The notes under the pieces: model-generated
What the model was told of the DNA's origin: nothing
The model's database searches: none
What the model saw: only the letters and a program-made list of their open reading frames with translations
Program-made: the position numbers and the translations under genes
Shown: piece after piece, positions 33,271-42,547 of the stretch
Numbering within the stretch: the first letter of the stretch is position 1
Layout: each line of letters opens with the position of its first letter
NCBI RefSeq assembly: GCF_007827595.1
Contig: NZ_VISR01000028.1
Coordinates: forward strand, 98,938-162,937
DNA: 64,000 bases
DNA from: Streptomyces sp. BK340
GTDB taxonomy: Bacteria; Actinomycetota; Actinomycetes; Streptomycetales; Streptomycetaceae
Direction: 5' to 3'

Positions 33271-34749
33271 GTGCGCAGCGTGGCTGCGGTCGCGCTCTGG
33301 ACCGTGGCGCTGGTCGTCCTGCTGCCGGGCCTGATCCTCCAGTCGTACGGGGCGCATCTGTCGGCGGCCCTCGGCCTGCAGGCCGTCGTCGTGACGCACA
33401 CCGGTGTGACGCTCACCCGCGTGCTCACCGCGACCACGGTGCGCCTCGTCGCCCTCGGCTTCTGGGTGTTCGCCTACATCTGGCTCGGCCTGGCACCCCT
33501 GGCCATGCTCGCCACCGACACCTACCCGTGGGCCTACCGGGCCGGTGAAGGCACCGCCCTCACGGCCGTGGCCGTCATCGAACTCGGGCTTCTCGCCCAC
33601 ACCGCGGGAACGGCCTTCGCCGCCCGCCGGGAGCGCTCGCTCGCCGCCCGTCCGGAGGTCACCTCACCAGGCGTGGTGGAACGACTGCTGTCCCGCCGCC
33701 TGGCGCCCTGGCGCCTCATCGCGCTCTGCGGACTCGCCCTCGTTCTCGCGGCGCTGCTGGTCCCGGCCCAACCAGGCGGTCTGAACGCCTATTTCACGAG
33801 CCGTCAGGCGCTGCGCGAAGCCGGCGCCATGGACAACGCGCAGGACGCCTTTGTGATGGCCCTGCGCAACTGGTCGCTGTCCGTAACCGCGTTCTGGGCC
33901 CTGCTGGGTCTGCTGCACGTGCCCCGGCTGCGGGGCGGCGACCGACTGCTGCGAGGTGTCCGCCGGCTGCTGCTGCCGCTGCTCCTGGCCCTGAACGTCG
34001 TCGTCAACAACCCTGTCAGCAAGCCGAGGTTCTGGGCCGGCACGGTGGTGCTGACCCTGCTGTTCACCGTGCCCCGGCTGTGCCGGCCCCGCGCCTTCCG
34101 CGCCGTCGCGGCGACCCTCATGACGGCCGTGCTGCTCGTCTTCCCCTACAGCGACTACTTCCGCTACAGCGACCGGGAACAGATCGCCGTCGTCTCCCTC
34201 GCCGAGCAGTTCACCACCAACGGCGACTACGACGCCTTCCAGCAGGTGCAGACCGGCATCGACTACGCACGGGGAAAGGGGTTCTCGCCCCAGAGCGCGC
34301 TGGGGCCCCCGCTGTTCCTGGTCCCGCGCTCGGTGTGGCCGGACAAGCCGGAGGACACCGGAATCACCCTGGCCCAGTACGCGGGCTACGACTTCCTCAA
34401 TCTCTCCGCGCCGTTGTGGATTGAGAGCTACCTGTGGGCCGGACCGCCCGCGGTGGCCGTCGTGTTCTTCCTGCTCGGCGCGGCCGGCCGCCGGATGGAC
34501 GACGTACGGCACCGGCTCCGCGACCGGCCGGGCACCCTCGCGGCGCTGCTGGTCCCGGCCTTCGCCTTCTACCAGATGGTCTTCCTGCGCGGCAGCCTGC
34601 TCGGCATCGTGGGCCCGCTGATGCTGCTGATGACCATTCCACTGCTCATCACCACCCCCACGGCCCGGGCATCCCGATTCCGCTCAGCGGCGATGTCGAC
34701 CGCGCCCACCCGTCACGCATCGATTCCCGGAACAGGAGGGCACTCGTGA
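33271..34749 (+). CDS. Wzy-like oligosaccharide repeat polymerase, membrane protein
   Basis: This integral membrane protein of about 492 residues has about 10-12 hydrophobic segments and a large central non-membrane loop (YFRYSDREQIAVVSLAEQFTTNGDYDAFQQVQTG, then LVPRSVWPDKPEDTG). That is the layout of O-antigen/exopolysaccharide polymerases, which join lipid-linked repeats in the periplasmic-side space. A GTG at 33271 has GGGGGG 7 bases upstream. An ATG at 33193 would add 26 residues, but those codons are far less GC-rich at position 3. The stop overlaps the wzz-like start (GTGA). Confidence 0.75.
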   Translation: MRSVAAVALWTVALVVLLPGLILQSYGAHLSAALGLQAVVVTHTGVTLTRVLTATTVRLVALGFWVFAYIWLGLAPLAMLATDTYPWAYRAGEGTALTAVAVIELGLLAHTAGTAFAARRERSLAARPEVTSPGVVERLLSRRLAPWRLIALCGLALVLAALLVPAQPGGLNAYFTSRQALREAGAMDNAQDAFVMALRNWSLSVTAFWALLGLLHVPRLRGGDRLLRGVRRLLLPLLLALNVVVNNPVSKPRFWAGTVVLTLLFTVPRLCRPRAFRAVAATLMTAVLLVFPYSDYFRYSDREQIAVVSLAEQFTTNGDYDAFQQVQTGIDYARGKGFSPQSALGPPLFLVPRSVWPDKPEDTGITLAQYAGYDFLNLSAPLWIESYLWAGPPAVAVVFFLLGAAGRRMDDVRHRLRDRPGTLAALLVPAFAFYQMVFLRGSLLGIVGPLMLLMTIPLLITTPTARASRFRSAAMSTAPTRHASIPGTGGHS

Positions 34750-36335
34750 CCGGCCCCTTCCACTTCGACGACCGGTACGACGAGCCGGACCAGCTACGCG
34801 ACCAACTGCGCCGACTCCTGCGCCACCGCGCCGTCATCGCGTTGGGGATCGTCCTGGGACTGCTCGGCGGAGCGGCCCTGGCGCAGGCCCGCGCCCACAC
34901 CTACACCTCCACCAGCGAAGTCCTCGTGCGCTCCACCACCGACCCCTTCGGCACGGTCGCCGTGGCCGCGGACAACCAGGTCAGCATGGGCACCGAGCAG
35001 CAGATCGCCGCCAGTGCCGCGGTCGCCATCCGCGCGGCGCACACCCTGGGACAGCCCGCGAGCCATGCGGGCGCGCTCCAGGACCGGCTGCGGGTCACCA
35101 ACCCGGCCAAGTCCCAGGTCCTCCGCTTCGAGTTCACCGCCAACAGCCCCGGGCGCGCGGCGCGCGGCGCGAACGCCTTCGCCGACGCCTACCTGGCCGA
35201 CCGCAAGGGCCGTAACGACGCCGCCGTGCAGCGGGCCACCCAGGGCGTGGAGCAGCAGATCGCCGCGGTGACCAAGCAGGCCAAGAAGCAGACCGACGAC
35301 GGCGAGTCCACCGACTCCGCCGCACAGAGCGAGATCACCACTCTGCACAAGCGGGTCTCCGACATCAACTCCCGGGACACCACCGGGGGTGACATCGTCC
35401 GCAGCGGCGAGGCCCCCACCAGGCCCTCGGGGCCGGGCATGTCTACCCTGCTCGTGCTCGGACTGGCGAGCGGTCTCGCCCTCGGCATCCTGCTGGCCTG
35501 GCTGCGCTCCGCCCTCGACTCCCGGGTCCGCTCGGCCGACGAGGTCAGGGCCGCGCTGCGCGCTCCGGTCCTGGGCATGCTGCCCACCAGGGCCCGCGGG
35601 GACGCCCTGCTGACGGTCGGCCGCACCAGTAGTGACCGCACAGAGGCCTACCGCGCCCTGGCCTACCGGCTGCGCCGGACCGGGCTCCCGTCCGGCGCCG
35701 GCCGCCTGCTCGTCGTGGCCCCCCGGCGCGGTGCGGCCACCGGGGAGGTCGCCGTGAACCTGGCCGCGGCCCTCGCCGAGTGCGGCGACGAGGTGCTGTT
35801 GGTGGACGCCGACCCCGGCACGCCCGGCCTGGCGACCCGAATGCCGCTCGTGCCGGACGATGCCCGCACGACCGAGGAGGAGGCCCTGCCCGAAGGGAGC
35901 CTCGTCGTCGATGCCGGAACCGCCGGGCGGTTCGTCTGCCGCTCCGGCGGCAGCACCGGTTCGCAGGTCCAGGCGGGCGTGTCCGCCGCTATCCACCGGG
36001 TACTGCCCGCTGCCGATTCCGGCTCCGGCTCCGTGGTCGTCGTCACCCGGCCGCTCCTGGAGCACGCGGACGCCCTCGCGGTCGCCCAGCGGGTCGACGG
36101 CGTCCTCCTGGTCACCGACCTCGACGCCACCCGGCGCGACGACCTCAAGCGGGCGCACGAGCTGATCGACTGCTCGGGCGGGAACCTCCTCGGCGCCGTC
36201 CTCGACTGCCGCGCACGCGGCCGCCTCCGCGCCGCCCTGCGCCGTCGTCCCGAGCGCCGTCCCGCGGTGGAGCCCGCGATGCCGATCGTGGAGCTCCCCG
36301 CACAGGACGACACCCTCACGGTCTCCCGCGGGTGA
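34746..36335 (+). CDS. Wzz-like polysaccharide co-polymerase with degenerate tyrosine-kinase-like domain
   Basis: This 529-residue protein has a transmembrane helix at about 31-52 (ALGIVLGLLGGAALAQARAHTY), a Wzz-type external domain, a second helix at about 232-253 (STLLVLGLASGLALGILLAWL) and a cytoplasmic BY-kinase-like domain. The expected Walker A GKS/T is missing: APRRGAATGEVAVNLA replaces it, although the A' motif (EVLLVDADP) and Walker B (GVLLVTDLDA) are recognisable. It probably sets polymer length without kinase activity, or with activity from another protein. GTG start in a GTGA overlap; downstream coupling GTGA to wzx. Confidence 0.82.
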   Translation: MTGPFHFDDRYDEPDQLRDQLRRLLRHRAVIALGIVLGLLGGAALAQARAHTYTSTSEVLVRSTTDPFGTVAVAADNQVSMGTEQQIAASAAVAIRAAHTLGQPASHAGALQDRLRVTNPAKSQVLRFEFTANSPGRAARGANAFADAYLADRKGRNDAAVQRATQGVEQQIAAVTKQAKKQTDDGESTDSAAQSEITTLHKRVSDINSRDTTGGDIVRSGEAPTRPSGPGMSTLLVLGLASGLALGILLAWLRSALDSRVRSADEVRAALRAPVLGMLPTRARGDALLTVGRTSSDRTEAYRALAYRLRRTGLPSGAGRLLVVAPRRGAATGEVAVNLAAALAECGDEVLLVDADPGTPGLATRMPLVPDDARTTEEEALPEGSLVVDAGTAGRFVCRSGGSTGSQVQAGVSAAIHRVLPAADSGSGSVVVVTRPLLEHADALAVAQRVDGVLLVTDLDATRRDDLKRAHELIDCSGGNLLGAVLDCRARGRLRAALRRRPERRPAVEPAMPIVELPAQDDTLTVSRG

Positions 36336-37888
36336 CCGCCTCCGATGCGACCGCTCCCACCCCCGCCGGGGCCACCGCCCCGAGCGGGGTCGCCGCTGCC
36401 GCACGGGGCGGCTGGTGGGGTGTGGCGGGTTCCGCCGCGAACGCCGTCTTCGCCTTCCTCCTCGTCGGCCTGATCACCCGCTCCGCCGGAGCGCACGGCG
36501 CGGGAGCGGTCTTCACGGGCGTGGCCTTGTTCACGATCCTCAGCAACACCTGCAAGCTCGGCTCCGACACCGGGCTCGTGCGCTACGTCTCGCGCGACCT
36601 CGCCGTCAACGGCGGCCGATCGGTGGGCGCCCTGCTGCGTGCCGCCGTCGTGCCGGCGGCCCTGGCCAGTACCGCGGCCGCCCTGCCACTGCTGCTGTTC
36701 CCGGCGGTGGCCACCACCCTCCTGCCCCACCTGCGGCCGGCCGACGCGGTCACGCTGGTCCGGCTCTTCGCGCTGTTCCTGCCCGTCGCCACCGTCGGAC
36801 TGGTCCTGCTCGGAGCCACTCAGGGGCACGGCACGGTGGTGCCGTTCGTCGGCGTCGAGCAGATCGGCAAGCCCGTGCTGCGGGTGCTGATCGCCGTCCC
36901 GGTGGCGTACTACGCCCCCGGGATGCTGCCCCTGGCCGTGGCCTGGCTGCTGCCCGCGCCGGCCGGCACCGTGGCCGCCTGGCTGTCGCTGCGCCGCTGC
37001 CGTGCCCTGCGCGGCGGCGCCCTGCGCGGCGCGGAACATCGCGCAGGGCACGGGGCCGCGCCCTGGCGTTCCTTCTGGAGCTTCGCGGCACCCCGCGCGG
37101 TCTCCTCCGTCTTCGACATCAGTGCTGTCTGGGTCGGTGTCATCCTGCTGTCGGCCCTGGCCACCAGCAACGAGGCGGGCATCTACACCGCCATCGGCCG
37201 CGTGGTCACCGCGGGCACCCTGCTGCAACTCGCCGTCCGGCTCGCCGTGGCACCCGAGATCAGCCGGCTGCTCGCCGTCGACCAGGTCTCCGAGGCCCGC
37301 CATCTGCACCGCGTCTCGACCTGCTGGATCGTGCTCTTCTCCTGGCCGCTGTTCGTCCTCGTCGCCGGCTTCCCCCGGACCGTCCTCTCGGTCTTCGGAC
37401 CGGAGTTCGTCGACGGCGCACCCGCCCTGGTCGTGCTGTGCGTGGCCTCGTTGATCAACGTCGCGGTCGGTAACGCCCAGACCGTGCTCCTCATGGCCGG
37501 CAAGAGCTCCTGGCACCTGGCCGTCACCGCCCTGGCGTTCATGGTGCAGCTGACGGTCGGCATTCTCGCCGTGCCGCTGTGGGGCGTCCTCGGTGCAGCC
37601 GTGTCCTGGGGTGCGGCCATCATCGTGGAGAACCTCTCGGCCGCCCTGCTCATCCGTCTGTGCCTCGGTTTCAGGACCGTCGACCGCGGCTACACCACCG
37701 CCCTCGGTGTCGCCCTGGTCGTCTCGGTGGTGCTGGCGGCCGTGCGCATGCTGGGTGGTGACACTCCGTCAGGACTCGCCGTGGGGATGATCTTTGGAAT
37801 GTGCGCATTCAGTACTACTTTGTGGTGGTATCGAAGATCGCTGGGAGTGAGCGAGCTGGTCGGAGTGCTGCGCCGTCGCGCCGCATGA
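36332..37888 (+). CDS. oligosaccharide flippase (Wzx-like)
   Basis: This 518-residue membrane protein has about 12-14 hydrophobic segments and the polysaccharide-transporter fold. The first helix follows GGWWGVAGSAANAVFAFLLVG, and a central hydrophilic segment (RRCRALRGGALRGAEHRAGHG) separates two halves. It moves the lipid-linked repeat across the membrane. It follows wzz-like by a GTGA overlap, so polymerase, co-polymerase and flippase are one coupled block. The family could also be MviN-like, but the context favours Wzx. Confidence 0.85.
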   Translation: MTASDATAPTPAGATAPSGVAAAARGGWWGVAGSAANAVFAFLLVGLITRSAGAHGAGAVFTGVALFTILSNTCKLGSDTGLVRYVSRDLAVNGGRSVGALLRAAVVPAALASTAAALPLLLFPAVATTLLPHLRPADAVTLVRLFALFLPVATVGLVLLGATQGHGTVVPFVGVEQIGKPVLRVLIAVPVAYYAPGMLPLAVAWLLPAPAGTVAAWLSLRRCRALRGGALRGAEHRAGHGAAPWRSFWSFAAPRAVSSVFDISAVWVGVILLSALATSNEAGIYTAIGRVVTAGTLLQLAVRLAVAPEISRLLAVDQVSEARHLHRVSTCWIVLFSWPLFVLVAGFPRTVLSVFGPEFVDGAPALVVLCVASLINVAVGNAQTVLLMAGKSSWHLAVTALAFMVQLTVGILAVPLWGVLGAAVSWGAAIIVENLSAALLIRLCLGFRTVDRGYTTALGVALVVSVVLAAVRMLGGDTPSGLAVGMIFGMCAFSTTLWWYRRSLGVSELVGVLRRRAA

Positions 37889-37975
37889 GCCCAGGCAGGG
37901 TCGAACGGTCCGGGCTCGCGAAGCCACGCCCCATTCCCCGCGTGCCGCCCACAGCACTGCTATCCGGGGTGTCCC

Positions 37976-39541
37976 TTGCGCCTGAGAAAGCTCCCGACCA
38001 AGGCGGCCACCAGGGCTGTCGCCGTCACGATCTGCTGCTCCACCGCCCTGCTCGACCCCTCCTTCGCCGTGGCCGCCGGCAGAGCGCCCAAGCCCGCGTT
38101 CAGCGCCGATCCGCTGACCACCTGGCAGACGAACGGCATCGTCTGGTCACTGGCCTCCGTGGGCCGTGTCGTCTACGCCGGGGGAACCTTCACCTCGGTA
38201 CGGCCGCCCGGTGCCGCACCCGGAACCAAAGAGGTCCGGCGCCGCAACTTCGCCGCCTTCGACGCGGTCACCGGGGCCCTGCTGCCCTGCGCGCCGTCGT
38301 TCACCGGCGGCGAGGGAACCGTACGCGCCCTCAAGGCCTCGCCCGATGGCCGAGTGCTGTACGTGGGCGGCTCCTTCAGTCATGTCGGGGCCACCGGTGT
38401 GGCGAGCGCCGTAGCCCTGAACACGGCGGGCTGCACCCTGCGCAAGGACTTCCGGCCGGCGGTGTCCTCGACCGTCCGGGCGATCGACACCACGAACCGG
38501 ACGGTGTACCTCGGCGGTGACTTCGATGTGGTCGACGGCCGGACCAGGAAGCATGTCGCGGCCTTCACGCCCGGGGGCACCCTGTTGCCGTTCGAGGCGG
38601 ACATCGATGCTCCGGTGCGCGCCCTGTCGGTCGTACCCGCACACCAAAAGCTCTACGTCGGAGGCGAGTTCGAGCGCGTCGACAACCAGTTGGTCCACTC
38701 GCTGGCCGCTCTGAACCCCACCACCGGCGAACTGACGCACACCTATCCGTTCTGGCTGCCGCCCAAGTCCGCGGTGAAGTCGATCGCGCACGACGGCACC
38801 AACTTCTACGTGGCCGCCGAAGGCAGCGGCCAAGGCGTCTTCGACGGCCGCATCGCGGCCCGGCTCAGTGACGACACCATGGTGTGGAAGGACACCTGCT
38901 TCGGCGCGACTCAGGCCGTCCTGCCCTACAAGGGCGTCCTCTACAGCGCCTCGCACGCGCACAACTGCGCCGCCACGCCCGGTGGCTTCCCCGAGCGGCA
39001 CGACCGGCAGCACCTGCTGGCCCAGTCGCCGAAGGACAGCACGATCCTGCACTGGTTCCCCGACACCGACGAAGGGGCGGGGAAGGGCGTGGCGGGGGTC
39101 GGGCCCCGAGCCCTGGCGGTCGCGCGCGGAATCCTCTGGGTGGGCGGCGAGTTCGGCCAGGTCAACGACCGGCCGCAGCAGAGTCTCACCCGCTTCGGGG
39201 CCGGTCCCGGCACCGTCGCGCCGGAGACACCCGCCCTCTCGGCCTTCGCCGAGAGCCCCGGAACGGTCACCCTCCGCTGGCAGGCCTCCTGGGACCGGAC
39301 CACCGCGGCGCTGACCTACCGGCTCTACCGGGACGGACGGATCGTCTCGCGGCGGACGTCGTCGTCGACCTACTGGAACCGTCCGTGGATGAGCTACACC
39401 GACTCCGTGGCCGCCGGTACGAGTCACCGGTACCGGATCGAGGTCACGGACGGGACGAACACCTCGCCGAAGTCCCACTCCCTGAAAGTGACCGTCCCCG
39501 CGAAGGCCGAGACCAGGGCGGCGGGTGACGCGCGCACATGA
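37976..39541 (+). CDS. secreted beta-propeller protein with Fn3-like C-terminus
   Basis: This 521-residue protein has an N-terminal signal sequence (RAVAVTICCSTALLDPSFAVAA). Repeated blade-like units follow: VVYAGGTFTSV, VLYVGGSFSHV, TVYLGGDFDVVDG, LYVGGEFERVDNQ, LWVGGEFGQVN. They are about 45-50 residues apart and resemble bacterial DUF5122 propellers. The final roughly 90 residues look like a fibronectin type III domain (GTVTLRWQASWDRTTAALTYRLYRDG). The start is a TTG preceded by GGGGT, the only codon giving the signal. The role may be binding the cluster's polymer. The stop overlaps the cytidylyltransferase start. Confidence 0.72.
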   Translation: MRLRKLPTKAATRAVAVTICCSTALLDPSFAVAAGRAPKPAFSADPLTTWQTNGIVWSLASVGRVVYAGGTFTSVRPPGAAPGTKEVRRRNFAAFDAVTGALLPCAPSFTGGEGTVRALKASPDGRVLYVGGSFSHVGATGVASAVALNTAGCTLRKDFRPAVSSTVRAIDTTNRTVYLGGDFDVVDGRTRKHVAAFTPGGTLLPFEADIDAPVRALSVVPAHQKLYVGGEFERVDNQLVHSLAALNPTTGELTHTYPFWLPPKSAVKSIAHDGTNFYVAAEGSGQGVFDGRIAARLSDDTMVWKDTCFGATQAVLPYKGVLYSASHAHNCAATPGGFPERHDRQHLLAQSPKDSTILHWFPDTDEGAGKGVAGVGPRALAVARGILWVGGEFGQVNDRPQQSLTRFGAGPGTVAPETPALSAFAESPGTVTLRWQASWDRTTAALTYRLYRDGRIVSRRTSSSTYWNRPWMSYTDSVAAGTSHRYRIEVTDGTNTSPKSHSLKVTVPAKAETRAAGDART

Positions 39542-40086
39542 CACGCATCGGATACGCGCCCGGCGTCTACGACCTGTTCCACATCGGGCACCTCAACCTG
39601 CTGCGGAATGCGCGCCGGCACTGTGACCACCTCGTCGCGGGAGTCACCTCCGACGACCTGACCATGCGTCTCAAGGGCAGGTCGCCGGTCATCCCGGTCT
39701 CCGAACGCGTGGCGATCGTGCGCAGCCTGCGCTGCGTCGACGCGGCCGTCGTAGAGCTGGAGGAGGACAAGCTGGAGGTGTGGAAGCGGATCGGCTTCCA
39801 CGTCATCTTCAAAGGCGACGACTGGCGGGGAACGCCCAAGTGGGAAGTGCTCGAGCGGCGCTTCGCGCAGGTCGGCGTGGAAGTCGTCTACTTCCCGTAC
39901 ACCATGCACACCTCCAGCACCCTGCTGCGTGGTGCCCTGGAACTGCTCACCGCGAAGCCGCCGCCCGCGATCCCCTCAGCGCAGCTCGCGAAACCACTTG
40001 ACCAGGAAGGCTGCCATGAACAGGACATGGGCCAGCAGCAGAGTGCAGTACACCGCAAGGAAGATGTGCTGACTTCCCAGGAATAG
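39538..40086 (+). CDS. cytidylyltransferase-family protein (TagD/GCT-like)
   Basis: This 182-residue nucleotidyltransferase has the catalytic HxGH in VYDLFHIGHLNLLRNARRHCDHL (His15/His18), a Lys in VIFKGDDWRG and the terminal TSSTLLRG resembling ISTT/S. Glycerol-3-phosphate or polyol-phosphate cytidylyltransferases activate a polyol for attachment to cell-wall polymers. The first roughly 140 residues are a normal family core; the last roughly 37 run antisense through the CDP-alcohol phosphotransferase gene. The CDP-linked substrate is likely used by that convergent enzyme. ATGA overlap with the beta-propeller gene. Confidence 0.82.
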   Translation: MTRIGYAPGVYDLFHIGHLNLLRNARRHCDHLVAGVTSDDLTMRLKGRSPVIPVSERVAIVRSLRCVDAAVVELEEDKLEVWKRIGFHVIFKGDDWRGTPKWEVLERRFAQVGVEVVYFPYTMHTSSTLLRGALELLTAKPPPAIPSAQLAKPLDQEGCHEQDMGQQQSAVHRKEDVLTSQE

Positions 40087-40677
40087 GAAGCTGATGCAGG
40101 TCACGCCGTAGTCGACCGGCAGGAGCAACACGGACCACAGTGCCCGGGCCGGCCTCGGCGGTCCCGGGTCCGCCGTCCGCAGCTTGAGCTTCTCCGTCAG
40201 GATCCCGGCGAAGAAGATCACCACGGCTGCCAGCTGGAAGATCATCGGCGCCAGCAGGAAGGCCGGACCGGGCAGCGTGAAGAACCGGTAGAACGACACC
40301 AGCACCACGAGGTGCAGGGTGACGAGCTTGACGCAGTCCAGCACATGGTCCAGCCACTCGCCGGACGCACTGCCCGAACACTGGCCGCGCGCGAGCTGAC
40401 CGTCCGCCGCGTCCAGGGCGAACCCGAAGGCCATGGCCGTACCGACACAGGCCGCCATCACCGGAGCCGGCGGCAGCAGAGCCACGGCGGCCAGGGCCGG
40501 AAAGGTGAACAGGGCGCCGAGCACCGTCAGCTGATTCGGCGTCGCCCCGATCCGGTAGGCCACAGCGGCCAGTACCCGGCCGGCCGGACGGTTGACGAAC
40601 TCGGTGTAGACCGACGTTCCCTTCGTGGGCTTCTGTGCCGACGACAACTGCCTGAGCACTTGGGCGAACTCGGTCAT
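39976..40677 (-). CDS. CDP-alcohol phosphatidyltransferase family membrane protein
   Basis: This 233-residue protein has several hydrophobic helices and the full family signature D-x2-D-G-x2-A-R…G-x3-D-x3-D: DAADGQLARGQ then GEWLDHVLD. Members transfer a phospho-alcohol from a CDP-alcohol. Paired with the facing cytidylyltransferase it suggests that a CDP-polyol is made and its phosphate used on a lipid or polysaccharide. The gene is convergent and overlaps the cytidylyltransferase 3' end by 111 bases. The ATG is 41 bases from the divergent beta-helix gene. Confidence 0.85.
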   Translation of the reverse strand: MTEFAQVLRQLSSAQKPTKGTSVYTEFVNRPAGRVLAAVAYRIGATPNQLTVLGALFTFPALAAVALLPPAPVMAACVGTAMAFGFALDAADGQLARGQCSGSASGEWLDHVLDCVKLVTLHLVVLVSFYRFFTLPGPAFLLAPMIFQLAAVVIFFAGILTEKLKLRTADPGPPRPARALWSVLLLPVDYGVTCISFLFLGSQHIFLAVYCTLLLAHVLFMAAFLVKWFRELR

Positions 40678-40718
40678 TTCCCACCTTGTTGGTGTAAGTA
40701 CTTGGAAAGAAGGAGATT

Positions 40719-42266
40719 ATGACAGAAACGGGTGGCGAAAGACCCCGTGTCAGCCGTCGGCATCTCCTGCGTGGCGGAGCGTCGGTGCTGGCCGCGACGG
40801 CTCTGTCCACCCCCACCCCACCCGCCGTCGCCGGCCCGCGGGGCAGGGCCGAGGCGACCGCCTCCGGCGCCCTTCCGGGGCGCGGACGTTCCAGGTCCGA
40901 CACGGCGACCGTGGTCAACGTGGCCGACCTCGGCGCGGTGGGTGACGGGCGGACCGACGACAGTGCGGCGTTCGAGGTCGCCTACTCCTTGGCCGCCGCG
41001 CGCGTTTCCCAGGGTGTCGGCCGCGTGGTGATCGAGATCCCCGCCGGCGACTTCCTCATCACGCGTCCTGACGCACTGCTGAACGGCGTCGCTCCGCCGC
41101 GGCCCGCGAACGGCCTGCGCTTCGCCGGAGCGGGCAAGCGGATGACGACCCTCGTGTTCCGCCCGGACACCGGCCCCGGCTCCTATCTCTGCCGCAACGA
41201 GGACGCCTGGTCGAATCTCTCCTTCGAACGCATGCAGTTCCGCTCGGACACGCCCGGCGCCTCCTTCTTCAGCTCGTACTCGACCGGGCAGGCGCAGGAC
41301 TACCGGTTCTCCGAGTGCGAATGGATGGGGGAATGGGAGTACGGGCTCGCCCTGGACGGCACGGACACCAACTCGGAGATGCGGTGGGAGGCGTGCCGGG
41401 TCGGCGGCAGCTATCGCCGGGCATTTCTGTATTCCGGACTCTCGGAGCGCGGGAAAGGCCATCCGAACGACCAGGACCAGTTCCTCAACTACTGGTTCAC
41501 CGACATGAAGGTCGAATACGACTGGGGCAACTTCCTGGAGTTTCCCTACGGAGGTTCGATCACCTGCCGCGGCGGTTCGTACATCATCACCGGCAAACGC
41601 CCCGAGAGCACCCCGGAATACGGCACCACCAGTACGTTCTTCCGCTTTCCCGTCAACGTGCACCATGACTCCGTGCAGCGGTTCCACGCCGAGGACATCC
41701 GCTTCGAGGTGCGCAATCCCGATGTGCGGGTCATCGACTGCCTGTGGAACAGCGGAACGGTCCACTTCAGTGACTGCGACGACACCGCCTTCGGCTACCG
41801 GGACTTCTCCGCCGAAGTCCGCGCGCACCGTTACGCGGTGGGTCCGCGGGGACCGCTGATCCGTTACGACTCCTGCCAGTTGGTGGGCCGCCACGAGTAC
41901 CGGACCACCGCCTCGCAGGACACCCTCCCGCCACTCGCGCGTTACGACATGTGCCTGCTCCGCAGTCACGCGGCCGGTGACTTCGCGGTGCCCGCCGACG
42001 GCACCGAGCGGCCCCGTTTCGTGCGCTTCGTCGACTGCGTCGACCATCTCGACGCGGGTGACTCGCCCCGGCCGGCATCCCCCACGACCGCGCCGCCCTG
42101 CATCGGCCCGACCTCCTCCCCGGCCCCCTCTCCGACCTCGTCCCCGAGCCCGACGCCCACCGCGACGCCCGAGCCGAGCCCCGCGGCGACTCCTTCGGAG
42201 ACTCCTGCGTCCCCGCACTCCCCGGCCCGTTCCGACAGCGACCCGGCCGGCTGCGCCAAAAGGTAG
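40719..42266 (+). CDS. Tat-exported pectate-lyase-like beta-helix protein
   Basis: This 515-residue protein has a twin-arginine signal (VSRRHLLRGGASVLAATAL, 11-29). Its mature part opens with the pectate lyase-3/beta-helix signature (VADLGAVGDGRTDDSAAFEVAYSLA) and continues as a right-handed helix with FSECEWMG, CLWNSGTVHFSDCDD and similar turns. The C-terminal tail (about residues 455-500) is a Pro/Ser/Thr linker typical of wall-associated proteins. It could cleave or bind an acidic exopolymer; the catalytic residues cannot be identified. AGGAG precedes the ATG. Confidence 0.78.
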   Translation: MTETGGERPRVSRRHLLRGGASVLAATALSTPTPPAVAGPRGRAEATASGALPGRGRSRSDTATVVNVADLGAVGDGRTDDSAAFEVAYSLAAARVSQGVGRVVIEIPAGDFLITRPDALLNGVAPPRPANGLRFAGAGKRMTTLVFRPDTGPGSYLCRNEDAWSNLSFERMQFRSDTPGASFFSSYSTGQAQDYRFSECEWMGEWEYGLALDGTDTNSEMRWEACRVGGSYRRAFLYSGLSERGKGHPNDQDQFLNYWFTDMKVEYDWGNFLEFPYGGSITCRGGSYIITGKRPESTPEYGTTSTFFRFPVNVHHDSVQRFHAEDIRFEVRNPDVRVIDCLWNSGTVHFSDCDDTAFGYRDFSAEVRAHRYAVGPRGPLIRYDSCQLVGRHEYRTTASQDTLPPLARYDMCLLRSHAAGDFAVPADGTERPRFVRFVDCVDHLDAGDSPRPASPTTAPPCIGPTSSPAPSPTSSPSPTPTATPEPSPAATPSETPASPHSPARSDSDPAGCAKR

Positions 42267-42547
42267 ATCCGGCTGCGGCGGCTTAGGCAGCCCCGCCACC
42301 TGCCATGACGACGGGTCACCCGTGGGAGGGACTTTACGGACCTTCAGCAGGATGGGGGGATCCGGGTGGCCAGAGATTCCGTGAGCGTCTGATACTCCAG
42401 AAAGGAGTCATTGCCACGCTTCGGTCCCGCCCTTTTCACCGGGTTCACCACGCTGCGGCGCAGTAATGAGCACCACCCCGTGTATCGCAGTCGGGCGCGC
42501 CGTTCTCCGTGGGCAATCACGCGGTCGCGTCCCACGACAGGAAAGGC

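Noticed and set aside
42267..42547. Possible riboswitch before the sugar dehydrogenase
   Set aside because: Only short weak hairpins are seen (for example ACTCC/GGAGT at 42394-42408); no known riboswitch core can be recognised.
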